From: Zygnema cylindricum | Taxonomy: Eukaryota > Streptophyta > Zygnematophyceae > Zygnematales > Zygnemataceae | Assembly: GCA_037447655.1 (NCBI GenBank) | Contig: JBBHKE010000638.1 | Location: 1-34,017, forward strand | Direction: 5' to 3' | Length of the DNA stretch: 34,017 bases | Position numbers and translations under genes: made by a program | The notes under the pieces: model-generated | What the model was told of the DNA's origin: nothing | Databases searched by the model: none | Seen by the model: the letters and a program-made list of their open reading frames with translations, nothing else | In this document: positions 12,701 through 23,200 of the stretch, piece by piece | Position numbering within the stretch: position 1 is the stretch's first letter | Layout of the letters: each line of letters opens with the position of its first letter

Positions 12701-15095
12701 TGGATCCGGCCATATAAACGGCCCAGGATAACAACTTAGGCATTGGTCTACAGCTTGCCGTCAGGTCGTCAGTTTCAGTTTCACATTCACAGTCAGAATC
12801 GCAACTTTGCTCGACTGTGTTTTTTAAATTGAAAAAGCTATAAGATCAAACAGAAACTATGAAACCATGAACTTCACTTCAAGACATGTCCATCGCTTAT
12901 CTGTGGCGTGCCAGAACAAATGCAAACCTCTCATTCTCTTCAATTACATCCGACTGTGAGAAACAGATGCAATATAATCACCAACAGTGTTCGGCTAATT
13001 ATAAGCTTCAAGAATCTGACCAGCTCTAATCAAGTTCTTGGTGGCCTTGCCGTCAATACGGAAAGGCCCAGTTATATTCAAAGCATCGTTTTCCGCTGCC
13101 CCAATCGCACAGACAACCTTCCCCGCAGCACCAATAGCCTCCTCCAAATTGTCCGCACTCTCGAGATCCGCTTCTACAATTTCCAGTTGCTTTTGTTTCC
13201 CGCCAAAGAGCTGGATGATAAAAAAAAACATCCAATTACAAATCGGCCTCAGCAGTCAAAAATGTCTTAAACATTCAGTTGAACCATTACTGAGTCAAAA
13301 AAGAAAATTTTAAGCCGTTATCCAAATAACTCATGTTGCATTGAAGCTGTAACACACTTCATGCAGCTTAAAATCATTCAGCCTGGCTGATCCCCAAAAA
13401 ATATGGAACATGCCTGGAGAAAAACAACATGAACTTGCCACCAGAACTGAAATATCACAACCAGGATCATAAACTGTGAAGACCGTCGATCATGCAAGTA
13501 AAATCTGATCCTTCCGGGATTTAAAAACTACAACAAATGCCAGAAAATCTGACAAACGACATAAAACATAAACTAGTTGCACGAGTCCCAGGCTGAAGTT
13601 TAGTTAATGTACTTACTGGAAAGGCGTGCAAAGATCCCACGCTGACGATCTTCTTCAATTATCTGCAGGACACATGAGACACAAATTGAAAGCAACAATT
13701 CAATGTTGTACCTATGACAAGTGCATTCTGAACGATGCGACTTGGATAACATATAAAGGCATATAAACGCAATTCCTAAAGAACTAACAAAACTAAGACT
13801 GGAACGTTTGCAAATGAGTCACCACAGTCAAGTGTAAGAATCATACATCAGCAAGGACTTCCTCCGCCTTCTCGACATTGCGAGCGCCAGCTCGGACCTT
13901 AAATCCCAGATTGACCAACTCCCTGCATGACGCAAATTTAAGAAACATGCTCAATATAAAATAGAGACGTGAATGTAGACCTCTGGTTTATCAGACGATA
14001 TTGACAGTCACAAGAAACGAAGGAAGCATATGGTTGTTAAAGATTCGATGACTGATGAAGCACATTGGATGAGCTATCCTGTCAAAAAATACATGATCAA
14101 GACATCAAATACCTGACAGCTCGGGAACCAACTCGGCCTGTAGCTCCAGCAACAAAAACTAATGAATCATCCCTGGCCAGTTCTCGGGCAGGTCTATCAT
14201 CAACCCCACCAAAGAGGAGCTTTAAAGTTCCTGCCAATTTTTGTGTTCCACCTTTGGTTGACAGCTTTGTTGTCCCTCTATTAGACACAGTGGAACTCTT
14301 CGTACCAGCGGTCTTAGCTTCCTCTTCTACCTTACGTCCAAGAAGACCTGATGAAAAACAAAAAACCGACTCAATGAAGAAGTGTCAAGGGATGGCCCGG
14401 GTGTGAGAAAAAATTGAGCTATCATTGACATTTTTGGCCATTAGCGTCCGAACCTTCCAGAAATTTCACAATGAAAAAGGAAACATATCTACCAGCAGGT
14501 GTTGCCATCTATGTAAGTGATGGTTGAGATAGTCGCTTCTGTTGACCTTTAACATGGCCAAGAAACCCTGCGCCTTTGATTGACTCAGGTCCATAGCTAG
14601 TAGCTTGAGCATACGTATTACTGGCACAAATGCAGATGTTAAACAGCATCTCACACACTCTCAGTGCGGAAAGTAGGCCCATCAACTACAGTAAGAGAAG
14701 ATACTTAAAAGTGCAGACTTTGGGTAATCGACCAGATAGAATTTGCATTCTATATCAATAGCAGGAGCTGTTGCAACAAAGATACAGTTTAGACATGCAT
14801 GGCCTCAAAAACTTAAATTTTTATGTGTACCTTCATTCATACAATGATCCTTTCGAAAAAATGTACATTCATTCAAATGCACCAGTTTCATAAAGGTAAG
14901 CCATCAATAAGTGTCAGCTGAAAGCTCACCTCCCAATTTTGCAGAAACAACCAAGCCGTCCTTAGTTTTCAAGCAATTAACTATTTTCTGTGATCCTGCA
15001 GCTTCTGTTATCCTCAAATAACTTCCATAGCTAGGCTTTGGAAGGAGTGAATTTGTATATGTTGGCTTAATAGAAACATCCCTAATGTTTTCCAT
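3435..15095 (-). CDS. TIC62: TIC62-like: Rossmann domain, coiled coil and FNR-binding repeats
   Basis: Tic62 is an atypical short-chain dehydrogenase found in the chloroplast stroma, thylakoids and inner envelope that tethers ferredoxin-NADP+ reductase. My exons, in gene order, are: 15095-14930, 14347-14113, 13922-13847, 13662-13617, 13210-13021, 12505-12424, 12062-11990, 10252-10142, 9571-9338 (or 9333), 9166 (or 9141)-8909, 8238-7406, 7068-6906, 6207-5974, 5065-4928, 4312-4154 and 3787 to about 3435 (3320 in another frame). The start ATG follows an in-frame TGA. A plausible transit peptide precedes the dinucleotide-binding GATGRVG. Conserved blocks include ITGPFRIDGKATKNL, LVSSLGTTKFGFP, LFWGVLIWK and IVRPGGMERP. 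At about 1,100 codons it is far longer than Arabidopsis Tic62 (about 640), because of a coiled coil and extra repeats. Oddities: exons 4 and 5 do not join in phase as drawn, and one-base indels break exons 11, 12 and 16. It may be assembly noise or a decaying tail. Confidence 0.88.
4154..4312 (-). other. TIC62: FNR-binding repeat exon 15 (intact)
   Basis: A 159-nt phase-2 exon encoding YEDLKPPTSPIPKAPG, a Thr/Glu/Val linker and SSTDFPPSPTPLSPYT. Splice borders match those of exons 13 and 14. Confidence 0.9.
4928..5065 (-). other. TIC62: FNR-binding repeat exon 14 (intact)
   Basis: A 138-nt phase-2 exon encoding YDDLKPPASPTPNPP, a short linker and SSTDFPPSPTPLSPYT. It is the shortest repeat exon and lacks the tryptophan motif. 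Confidence 0.9.
5974..6207 (-). other. TIC62: FNR-binding repeat exon 13 (intact)
   Basis: A 234-nt phase-2 exon encoding YEDLKPPTSPTPKPPGPV, an acidic/basic linker with the tryptophan motif GGFRWPWQK, then SSTDFPPSPTPLSPYTR-type ending (here split by the intron after Thr). It is open throughout with good splice borders. Confidence 0.9.
6906..7068 (-). other. TIC62: FNR-binding repeat exon 12, with a +1 frameshift
   Basis: It begins by completing Arg and reading YEDLKPPTSPTPSPPGPP, the Tic62 module, and ends SSTDFP then PLSPYTR in another frame. The exon is 163 nt while the sister exons 13-15 are multiples of three. The extra base is in the T run of GATTTTCCC near 6946-6949. Borders are AG at 7069-7070 and GT at 6904-6905. 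Confidence 0.85.
7440..9470 (-). other. TIC62: Ala/Glu/Lys-rich coiled-coil region of the TIC62-like gene
   Basis: The end of exon 9, exon 10 and most of exon 11 encode a run of roughly 400 residues dominated by A, E, K, Q and R (for example KAKAEAEEKAKVEAEEA), strongly predictive of a long helical coiled coil. A short non-helical stretch in exon 11 (SQLFGGLTPWNRAAEVAK) interrupts it. I know of no comparable segment between the Rossmann domain and the repeats in flowering-plant Tic62. Opposite-strand open frames rich in Ala/Ser/Phe are shadows. Confidence 0.85.
8800..8902. repeat. GGGA microsatellite with G-quadruplex potential
   Basis: Plus-strand GGGAGGGAGGG runs with many closely spaced G3 tracts. 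It lies in intron 10 of the TIC62-like gene, starting a few bases past the 5' splice site at 8908, so the pre-mRNA carries a long CU tract there and the DNA template strand is G-rich. Confidence 0.9.
10142..14347 (-). other. TIC62: Rossmann (NAD(P)-binding, NmrA-like) domain of the TIC62-like gene
   Basis: Exons 2-8 encode the fold. Exon 2 has beta-1 and the glycine loop (VFVAGATGRVGSRAV, GxxGxxG). Exon 3 follows with LGFKVRAGARNVEKA. Exon 5 has LEIVEADLESADNLEEAIG, then VVCAIGA and the ITGPFRID block. Exon 6 has QFLLVSSLGTTKFGFP. Exon 7 has LFWGVLIWKAQAEKEL. Exon 8 has IVRPGGMERPKDDY, ending GGQVSNLQ. Every junction except exon 4 to exon 5 keeps the frame with GT-AG borders. Exon 9 completes the domain (NKVVEAVAETTAPL). 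No Tyr-x-x-x-Lys catalytic pair is evident, as expected for atypical members. Confidence 0.9.
10582..10704 (-). other. Unrecognised 40-codon open stretch inside intron 7 of TIC62
   Basis: After a TATACAG acceptor-like site, the frame reads EIWAEHVEYFPADEEATVL and so on to TGA at 10582. The composition is protein-like and it lies on the gene strand in the largest intron (1,737 nt). I do not recognise it. It could be an alternative last exon, a gene fragment or chance. Confidence 0.25.
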
Positions 15096-15720
15096 TGACC
15101 GTATAGGCTTTTGTCAATACCGAGCAGGATGCCATCGTTAGATGGCTCCTCTAGGGAGCCTTCCAAGCTCAGCTATGGTTTAATATATCCTGAAAAATCC
15201 TACGACGCCCACTGCGACGAAGGCTTTTGTCAAAACTAAAAAGCGAGGAAAGCTATGGCTGTCCTTTCCACGAGCAAGACAGCGTGGTCGAAAACGCTCA
15301 ATAGTCCGCAAGAAGAGTGAGTATTGTTCAGGATCAAAGGTGAAATATGATTGGTCGAAAAGGATAGCTCTACGAAATGGCCCAACCAGAACCAACGAAC
15401 ATCTCTTTTTTCGGTCCACGAGTGTTCGCCACGTGTCAGGAAATTGTACTCCCCGTTTTTTCTCCTACGCCAAACGTGCAAACCGCTGCTATGGCCGACT
15501 CTTGTGCATCCATGGCTGCTTGATCGTTGACTACGTCTCATCTGTGGTGACAGCATTGGAGCTTCTCCCTTCTCTTTTGGTACTCCAACTTTGTTTGCGC
15601 ACAGTTTTCAAGTGTTTTTCAGAAACAGTTAAAGCAGGCAGGAGTTGCCTAACATATCCGCAAGCAAAGCATATCTTTCAAATCTTGTTTCCTCTTGTTA
15701 CCATCGACTAGCTAGCTCTA
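15096..15720. promoter_or_regulatory. Divergent promoter between TIC62-like and pTAC16-like genes
   Basis: These 625 bp separate the two start codons, so both promoters and 5' leaders must fit here unless further 5' exons exist. A G-box CACGTG at 15430-15435, in the context GCCACGTGTC (also an ABRE-type core), sits near the middle. An inverted CCAAT box (ATTGG) lies at about 15350. Such sites are common in light- and stress-regulated plastid-protein genes. The overlapping short ORFs have no recognisable content. Confidence 0.6.
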
Positions 15721-18700
15721 ATGGCAGCTAGTGCTACTTCTTACGCTATAATTGTGCCTAGTATCCACTCTCCGCCTCGAGATGCCCTTGTTGAGAGCAA
15801 AGGAACTTCAGATGTCTCAAGTAGAGCTGCTTTTGCTGGTGCTGAAAATTTCATAAAGTCAAATTCACCTTTAGCGCGAAGAAACTCGCCTCAGAGTTAT
15901 GGACTCCGAGTGCAAGCAGCAGGCGGAACCAAGTCTCTCAAGGAGGGAAATAGTGGGAAAAAGTCAAAATTTCAAACACAGTTCTTCAAACCTAAAAAGA
16001 CAACTGAAGAGGAAGAGGAAGTGGATCCTCCTGCTAAAGGAGGCTTTTTGATTCCTAAACCAGCTGCATTTCCTGGACTTCAGCTGTTTGGACGTCGTCA
16101 ACTTGATTCAACGACAGTCTTTGTCGCTGGAGGAAGTGGGCAGACTGGAGCTCGCGTTGCTTTAGAGCTTTTGCACGAAGGATTTCGAGTCAGGGCTGGT
16201 GTTCCTGAACTCCGAGAGGCACAGATGTTAGCACAAATTGCTTCAGAATATCAGGCAAGTTTTGGTTACCCCGAGTAGCTTGCCCGTATTTACATTGCTA
16301 AGAGATTTGCAATAAGCGGGCTGCTTTTAGTTCGTTTATAATCTTTTTCTCTATTTCTGCTTTTTATTGATGCTGGAGATGTTTCAACTTAGTTCCTGGT
16401 TGTTGTCAAATGAATAAAATTGTGTTTGATTTTGATTGCAGATCATCAGCACTGAAGAAGCAAAACGTCTCAATGTGGTGGAGTTCTCCGTAGATGACTC
16501 GGAGCTTACAGCCAAAGCTATAGGCAATGCAGGAAAAGTAGTGGTTACTATTGGATCAGGAGAATTGGGCCCTACTGGAAAGCTTACAGCTGGAGATGCT
16601 CTGAAAGTGTTTGAAGCAGCTCAGTTAGCGAAGATCAAGAACTTTGTTCTTGTGTCAGAAGTCGGTGGGTTGAAATCTCTTGGTGATGGACCCGCAGGAT
16701 TTTTTGCTAAACTCGTCTCATTTTTGGGGTTTTTTAAGAAAAAAAACAACGTTACTCTGTCAGACCTTATTGATAGGATAGTGGAGAGCGATGTGAACTA
16801 TACCTTGATTCAGACTAGTGCCACAGATGGAGTTCCAGATACGTATGGAGCAACGCACAATGTTGTCATTGGCAGTGAGGGAGCTAAACTGGGTGGCAAG
16901 GTAATGACAAAACTGTTTTGCACGAGCGGGATAAAAGGCTGCAGATTAGTCCTTCTGCAATAGAGTTTTCAGTCAAGGCAATATATCTGTTTACATGCTT
17001 TCCTTTGTCTTGTTTCCAGTTTTACTGCCAAACTTTGAAGTGTTACCAAGTATCATGCACATTGGCTCAGTAAACATTTCCGTGAATGTTCTTGTAGAAG
17101 TCTTGCATTTTTTTGTACAATTTTTTTTGGAGGAGCTGTACTTTTCACTTGAGGTTTTGAGAATGCCTGGCATGGAGTCATGTTAATCTTCATCTTTACA
17201 GTGTACTCCGCCAGTTGTGACGACACATATTAAGATGATTACATTGCAGTTTCTGTTTCTGCGTTTATTACTTCAAAAAAGCACACGTCTCGGGTTTAAA
17301 CTCTTTTACCTCATTTTTAAAGTGAAGCTCATCTTTTTTCTTTTCTTCAAACGTTATGCTTTTCAGATTTCAAAACTCCAAGTGGCTACAGTGGTAGCGA
17401 ATGCCCTCTCCAATATATCTGCTTCTGAAAACAAGGTACTATATTGAACAGCTGTGCCTGTACAAATTGAGGCGTTAACTAGCAGGTATATGATATGTTT
17501 TTCAACTTGCTTGTTTTAGTGTGATACTGTTGTAATATTTTCTTTACACATCCATTCTAAAAGTCGAATGGCATTCACAACGCCGTCTTGTTTGGCTCTA
17601 ATTTGTAGGCAGGCAATACTTCACAATAGCTTTTATTTACCTGTACCTATGGTGGAGCTAGACCTTTTCTTTCCTGAAAATAGTAAAGCTATTCGATTTG
17701 AGTAGGTTCTGCTGTCTAAACATTGTCTGCTAGGTAAGAACTAAGCGGTTTCAATCACGTAATGGACGAGTAAGTTTGAGAATTGTAGTAAAACAGTATA
17801 ACTGACTGAAGATGACGTTTCTTTGGTGTAGGTTTTTGAAGTTTCTGCAAGTATGGAAGCACCTTTACTGCCTCTGGTTGAGCTCTTCAGGTACAAAGCC
17901 CCCTCCCCCTCTCAAGTTTCCTCCTTTGTTTCCTTCTGATTCCTCTCTGGCTCTGCCTCTCTCTCCCTCTCCACCTCCTCTTCCCTTCTCCCTTCTTCCT
18001 ATCTCCCTGTTTTCCTCTTCGAATTTGAATTCCAATTTGAATTTCAATCTGAATTTGAATTTGAATCTGAAATTAAATTTGAATTTGAAAGTAATTTGTT
18101 TTTAATTTTGAATGAGTTTAGATTAGGATTTGAATTTGAATTGGAATTTTTTTTCAATTTGAATTTGGATGTGAATCCGGATATGAATTTGACTTTTAGT
18201 CCGAAGTTTGATTCGAATTTGAATCCAAACTCGAATTTGCATTGGAATTTGAATTTGAATCTGTATTTGCATTCAAATTCGAATTTGAATATTAATCCGA
18301 ATTTGAATTTGGATTTGCAATTGAATTTGTTCTGACTTTGAATCCGAACTTGATTTCGAGCTTGAATTTGAACTTGAATTTTTAATTGTATTCGAATCTG
18401 GATTTGAATTTGAATTTGAATTCGAGTTTGAATTTAAAGTAGTTTTTGAATGTGAATCAACACCTTAGTGCTGCTTGTGTCAAACACGAGGTTGCACAAC
18501 TCTTGCAAAATATGTGTGATTTCAGGGCCTGTATGCAAAACTACGCTCTTCGTGAGTAATCAAAGCTGGACTTTGGAATACAAATTTGTAGTAACACGAA
18601 AGGTTTACCGTTGATGGACAAAAGAGTAATAGCAGATTCCATGGCCCTGTGGATAAGTGAAAAGAAAAAAATAGGAAAGGCACTTGTAAATGAAAACCAG

Positions 18701-19102
18701 AAAAAGGGGCTCCACACGGTGAAAACACGGCTGCGGTAAACGCAGCGCCTGAGACAAGTTTTAGGACAAGGCAGCTGCGCATGTGAAGCAGGCCACATTT
18801 CGTCTAAAAGAGAACCTCCTCAAGGATGTGGAGCAAGTAAAGGTGTGTTGTTATTTCTACTTCATCTTTTGAAATGTAGGCACTGTGTGTAGAGAATCCC
18901 TGTTTGTTAGGGGTAGAACAGGCAGTTACTTCTTGTCAATCTTGAAATTTACACTAATGCATTTTAAGTGATTTTCTTGAAAGCAACGAGCGGAAAGCCT
19001 CGATGGCTTGGTATCTCAGGCGATTTAATTTCTCTTGTCTTTGTACTGTTCGCGCAGGAAACAAGAATAGAAAACGAGGAAAAGAGGCGAGTGCAAAATT
19101 AA
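15721..19102 (+). CDS. PTAC16: pTAC16-like plastid NAD(P)-binding Rossmann protein
   Basis: pTAC16 is an abundant thylakoid-associated protein found in plastid transcriptionally active chromosome preparations; its reaction is unknown to me. My exons are 15721-16254, 16442-16900, 17367-17435, 17832-17890, 18592-18685 (or 18718), 18765-18842 and 19058-19102, giving about 445-456 residues against about 510 in Arabidopsis. The start MAASATSYAIIVPS opens a Ser/Ala-rich transit peptide. The glycine loop is VFVAGGSGQTGARVALELL. Family blocks follow: AKRLNVVE, AKAIGNAGKVVVTIGSGE, LSDLIDRIVESDVNYTLIQT, and ENK joined to VFEVSASMEAP. The C-terminus is a basic, helical stretch. Intron 1 begins GCAAGT (a GC-AG intron). 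Intron 5 is short (79 or 46 nt). Its neighbour across the divergent promoter is a paralogue, and the next gene (TopBP1-like) is convergent. The last two exons are less certain because they are short and divergent. Confidence 0.85.
18015..18445. repeat. Degenerate hexanucleotide array, (GAATTT)n
   Basis: About 430 bases built from GAATTT/GAATCT/GAATTC units on the plus strand, inside intron 4 (17891-18591) of the pTAC16-like gene, preceded by a CT-rich block at 17890-18010. Open frames reading Asn-Leu repeats are by-products of the six-base period. Confidence 0.9.
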
Positions 19103-20221
19103 ACCTTAGCATGTATTGGCAGCTTTGTCTGGACAATAATGCAATGCACTCAGGTATAAAATAATTGGGTAAAGCACTTCACACAGTAATCTTACTATTG
19201 TTTTGTACATCTTAAGGAACACATTCCTTATGAGTAAAATATTTACAACTCTTTTATTTAATCTCATTATCAAATAGTTAAAACGCAATTGTCAAGAAAA
19301 GGTTTGCTGAGAAGTTCGGAATTTACTTCAGAAAAGGTTTGTCTTACGGATGAACTTAATGAAGTGGTTCAAGTTTTCTCTAGCGGCGTTTGCACTTTTT
19401 AATTCTACGTTCCTACAATGATAACATGAAGCAGCACAAGTAATGAGTAATTTGGGGTTAGTAATTGATGATTAGTGATTAGATTTAGTCCCAAAAAGGG
19501 AATACACATGTGCTGTTGCGCACTCCAGTTATGGAAAAATTAAAGCAACAACATTTAGTTATGCCAGGATCGACATCACCCACTGCGCAGACCTTGTAAC
19601 TTGCGAGAATGATTCCAGCCACTGGAATAAGTATAAAGGAGGTAAAACCGTCACATTTGTACGGCCACGTGCCAGTGGAAGCCCCATCAGCAACTCAGCA
19701 CACTAAATCCTGTTGGCCACATCATGGCAGTCAAAGGCTCGACAGAACAGCCTAGTATTTTACGAGACATATACTACTTAACTGAGGGGGAGAGGGAGAG
19801 GGAGAGGGGAGGAGAGGGAGGGAGAGGAGAGTGGAGAGGGAGAGGGAGAGGGAGGGAGAGGAAGGGAGAGGGAGAGGGAGAGGGAGAGGGAGAGCCCCTC
19901 CCCTCTCCCCCCTCCGTCTCTTTCGATTCCTTCACATTAGTAATAACTGGATGTCAAATGGAATATTTGGGCACTATCAAATTTAATCGATTTTTAACTT
20001 GTCCACAAAATCAATGTCAGAAAAGCTCAACCGGGCAAACCTCAATATTTCAGAGTTCACAGGAGAGGCACTACATTATATTGCTTAGGTCAAGGAGCAA
20101 AAATATGCACACCATACTCTTCTAGACACTTATTCCATTATTCAACAAGATATTTCGCTTCGGTGACAACGGTTTGAGCTAGCTCTTTCGTACTTGTGGT
20201 CGACTCGAGCGCAGATCCAGA
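19103..20221. other. Intergenic region between convergent genes
   Basis: It holds the 3' ends of the pTAC16-like gene and, from the right, the TopBP1-like gene. No coding potential was recognised. The only clear structure is the GA microsatellite at 19785-19918. Confidence 0.6.
19785..19918. repeat. (GGGAGA)n array followed by an inverted C/T block
   Basis: A purine tract of GGGAGA/GGGAGG units runs to about 19896 and is followed directly by a pyrimidine block (CCCCTCCCCTCTCCCCCC). The tract could fold back on this block or form quadruplex or triplex DNA. The open frame across it (Glu-Arg-Gly repeats) is not a gene. Confidence 0.9.
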
Positions 20222-23200
20222 CTAAGATGAATTTGCTTTTGCTTTATTCCTGATATTGAGCTGAACCTTTTCTATTAACTGTTCCCGGGCCGACATGTCC
20301 TCCTCATATCCCACCATCTGAGAACCAAAAATAGTGTAGGTCAGAAATAAATTAGGTTACAGTAGGTCAGAGCTTGAGATCCTGACAAAGACCACTGAGG
20401 CTTTTATATCGTAGTATCTGAGACACATGTATAACCTCAAATAAGAAAGTCGGTTAACTCTCATCAACGGTACAAGTTATATAGGCTCAAATGTGTATTA
20501 ATACAAAAAAAAATCGGGTAGTTTATTTAGACAGGCACATCAATTAAGCAGGCATCAACTTAAGGTATAGTGATCACCTGGGATGAGACTTGAGATTCCT
20601 AAAATTGCTCGTAATCGTCATCCTGTTTAGGAAGACACTTTGAGCTCCAATCATCTCTCCTGGATGGTTCCGGTTCACTAGATAGCACCAAAACCCAGCA
20701 GCGAAATTTCAATACTTCACTTAAACCATTTTCAAATAGAAGTTATATGCCAACAAAGTAGTGGTATAGGTCTTTCTGCTCTATCTCTGCAATTCAGAAA
20801 GCTTTTAGAAGTTAAACTGCTCAAGTTTTTCATATTTGTAAACAGGTCTGGTTTTGATCGAAAGGTAAGACTCTTTCCTTTAGCCTTGTTGCCTCCAATG
20901 ACTTTGACTGCCAGATAAAATTGATCTCTAATAACAAAAAATGGTGTATTTTTTGCTTTTCAAACATTCGTGTATGCAAACGGAACAAGACTATGTTCTC
21001 CAAACGATATAATAGAAAAAAAATGAAGGATCTCTACAAATGAAAAAAATCTGCAGCGGCATCTAAACTCCAATGCTTGTCCTAATAAGACTGGAAAACT
21101 ATGGCTCGGTTTCTGGTAATCAAAATGACCATGGGGGTAGGAATCAGAAAAGCAGAGTGGCCCCTCTTTAACGATCATCTAAATAAATAAAAGGACAGTG
21201 TATTCAATCTTCCTGTTTACTGGAAAAAGCATCAACTTTCTGAATTTAAACTTCTTTAAGTATTTCTTTCTTGCTTACCTGTTAAAACTCGAACATGCGG
21301 TGTTTGTTTTCTGTCTTTTTGACGCAAGATGTCGACCCAAGGGGTCTCTTCTTTCATTAGATGGTATAGAATCTGGTGAAACCGGCTGCAAAGAAAACCC
21401 CTCTACTGAAGGTATAAGAAGTTACGGTAAAGAACGAGGATTTTAAAAATTGACAAAAAAAAAAAGGTTTTACGGGCCCAAGCAGAGTTGAACTGATCAA
21501 GGGATAAACTTGAAGAGTAGCCATGTAAAGACTATAATGCTGTTAAATTCGAACTGGAACGTCAAAAACCTGTAAACTATACTGCCCATCACTATTAGTG
21601 TAAAAGGATTATAGCCAAAATAGTACGAACAAGACTAGCTTAAAGCAGAGTGACGCAGCCAATTAAGGCTTTGCTCCTCACATAGTGTTATTGACACTCT
21701 TTTATAATTTTTGGCCAAAACAAGTCAAGACCGAGTTAGTGTTTTTAAAAATTAAGGCCACCGCTCCATCAGTGGTCAAAAGGGGCAAAAAGTAGTCATT
21801 TCAAGGCTTTTTCCAACGATTGGTCAGCTTATTGCCGTAGGATTCTAGAGGATTCTGATCTAGACACTCAAAATTTGGCCAATAATTGCAAAACGGCCTT
21901 GAAATAAGCACTTCAGGCCCCTTGTGGATCGGAGCACTAATAGGGATAGGCAGTGTATTGTGAAACATAAACTTCACCACTAACGGATTTATCCGGCTTA
22001 GCTACAACATGAAACAACGCCTGAGCTATGGGGCTCATAAGAAAAAACCAATCACGAATCCAGCATTCACATGTCAAAGGGAAAGATCAACAAACTCACA
22101 TCACATGTCTCACATGGAGTTTTCGGAACTTCTGTCTCTTTTTCAAACATATGCATCAACACCTGCAGGCCAAAGCACAACAAAAACAGGGAACAATAAA
22201 CAAAATAGGAATTTCAAACTCCCTTCACAACCGTCCATCAGCTGCAATCTGCTCGGCCTACTAGCCTACAACAGGATCTTTGGGTAAAGAGCTTGCCTTG
22301 CTGATGACATCAGCGACATCTGGAGGAAATTCTTCCGCCAAAGCATTCGGCTCCTGAGCTCCAATAATAGACCCATTTGCATTCAAACGCTCAGCTGACG
22401 TGCTTTGAACTTCTGTTAAGTAAACATGCTCAAGTTTCCCAGTCGAATTACCTGCAATAAAAACCCATAGACTTTCGATCTTCATGTGAACTTGTGCCAC
22501 TTTACTTCCAGCACATTCATCAACCAGTAACAACCAAATTTTCATCTCACACTAACTGCCAAAAATTGCAACCTGGGTAAAGAGGAAAAAAAACTATCTC
22601 ACCTGCCTCTGCGTCAACACCTGTAACTCGTTCAGCCTGGTCAAAAGCATCCTTCAAAGTTATTCGAGATACAGAATCCTCATCTTTAAGTAGTTCCCTA
22701 GTGTCTTTTGCAAATTCAGAAGACAGGGTAAAGTCTGAGAAAATGGAATTGCCTGATGTAACACTCTTTCCAACTCTTGTGGAAACATAATCATTTTTCC
22801 TACCGGATGATGCAAAAGGCCTAGGTGGAAGCATTGCCCGTTTTCCTATAGAGGGTTTTCCCAAGTTATTGTTTCCCTCAGTAACCCCTCTAGTTATATG
22901 TTGACTGCTGCTGTAAGACAAAGGAGGAAGGAACCCTTTGGAAACACGCTGGTTCATTGCTCCAGTCAGACCTGTCAACAAGTAACAGGATAATCAAGAA
23001 ACAGGAGAAACAAAGGTTTAATAAAGGTAAGTAAGCTTACTATCGCTGTCATGGAATCACAATATGCAAGGAAAGTATGTAGTTTCTACGGTTTAAGCTT
23101 CAAAAAACAACCACATCTATCACTCTGCTATTAAGGCTTAGACTTCATTGCATTTAACCAATTGTATTTTGTGTGGTTGTGATATGGAATTACACTATTG

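Noticed and set aside
16995-17186. Short plus-strand frame in intron 2 of the pTAC16-like gene
   Set aside because: No homology and no need for it: exon 2 joins exon 3 in phase at conserved sites.
17812-18335. Open frames reading Asn-Leu repeats
   Set aside because: They are products of the GAATTT hexanucleotide array in intron 4. They have no family content.
19724-20125. 133-codon frame with Glu-Arg-Gly repeats
   Set aside because: It is a translation of the GGGAGA microsatellite plus chance flanks.
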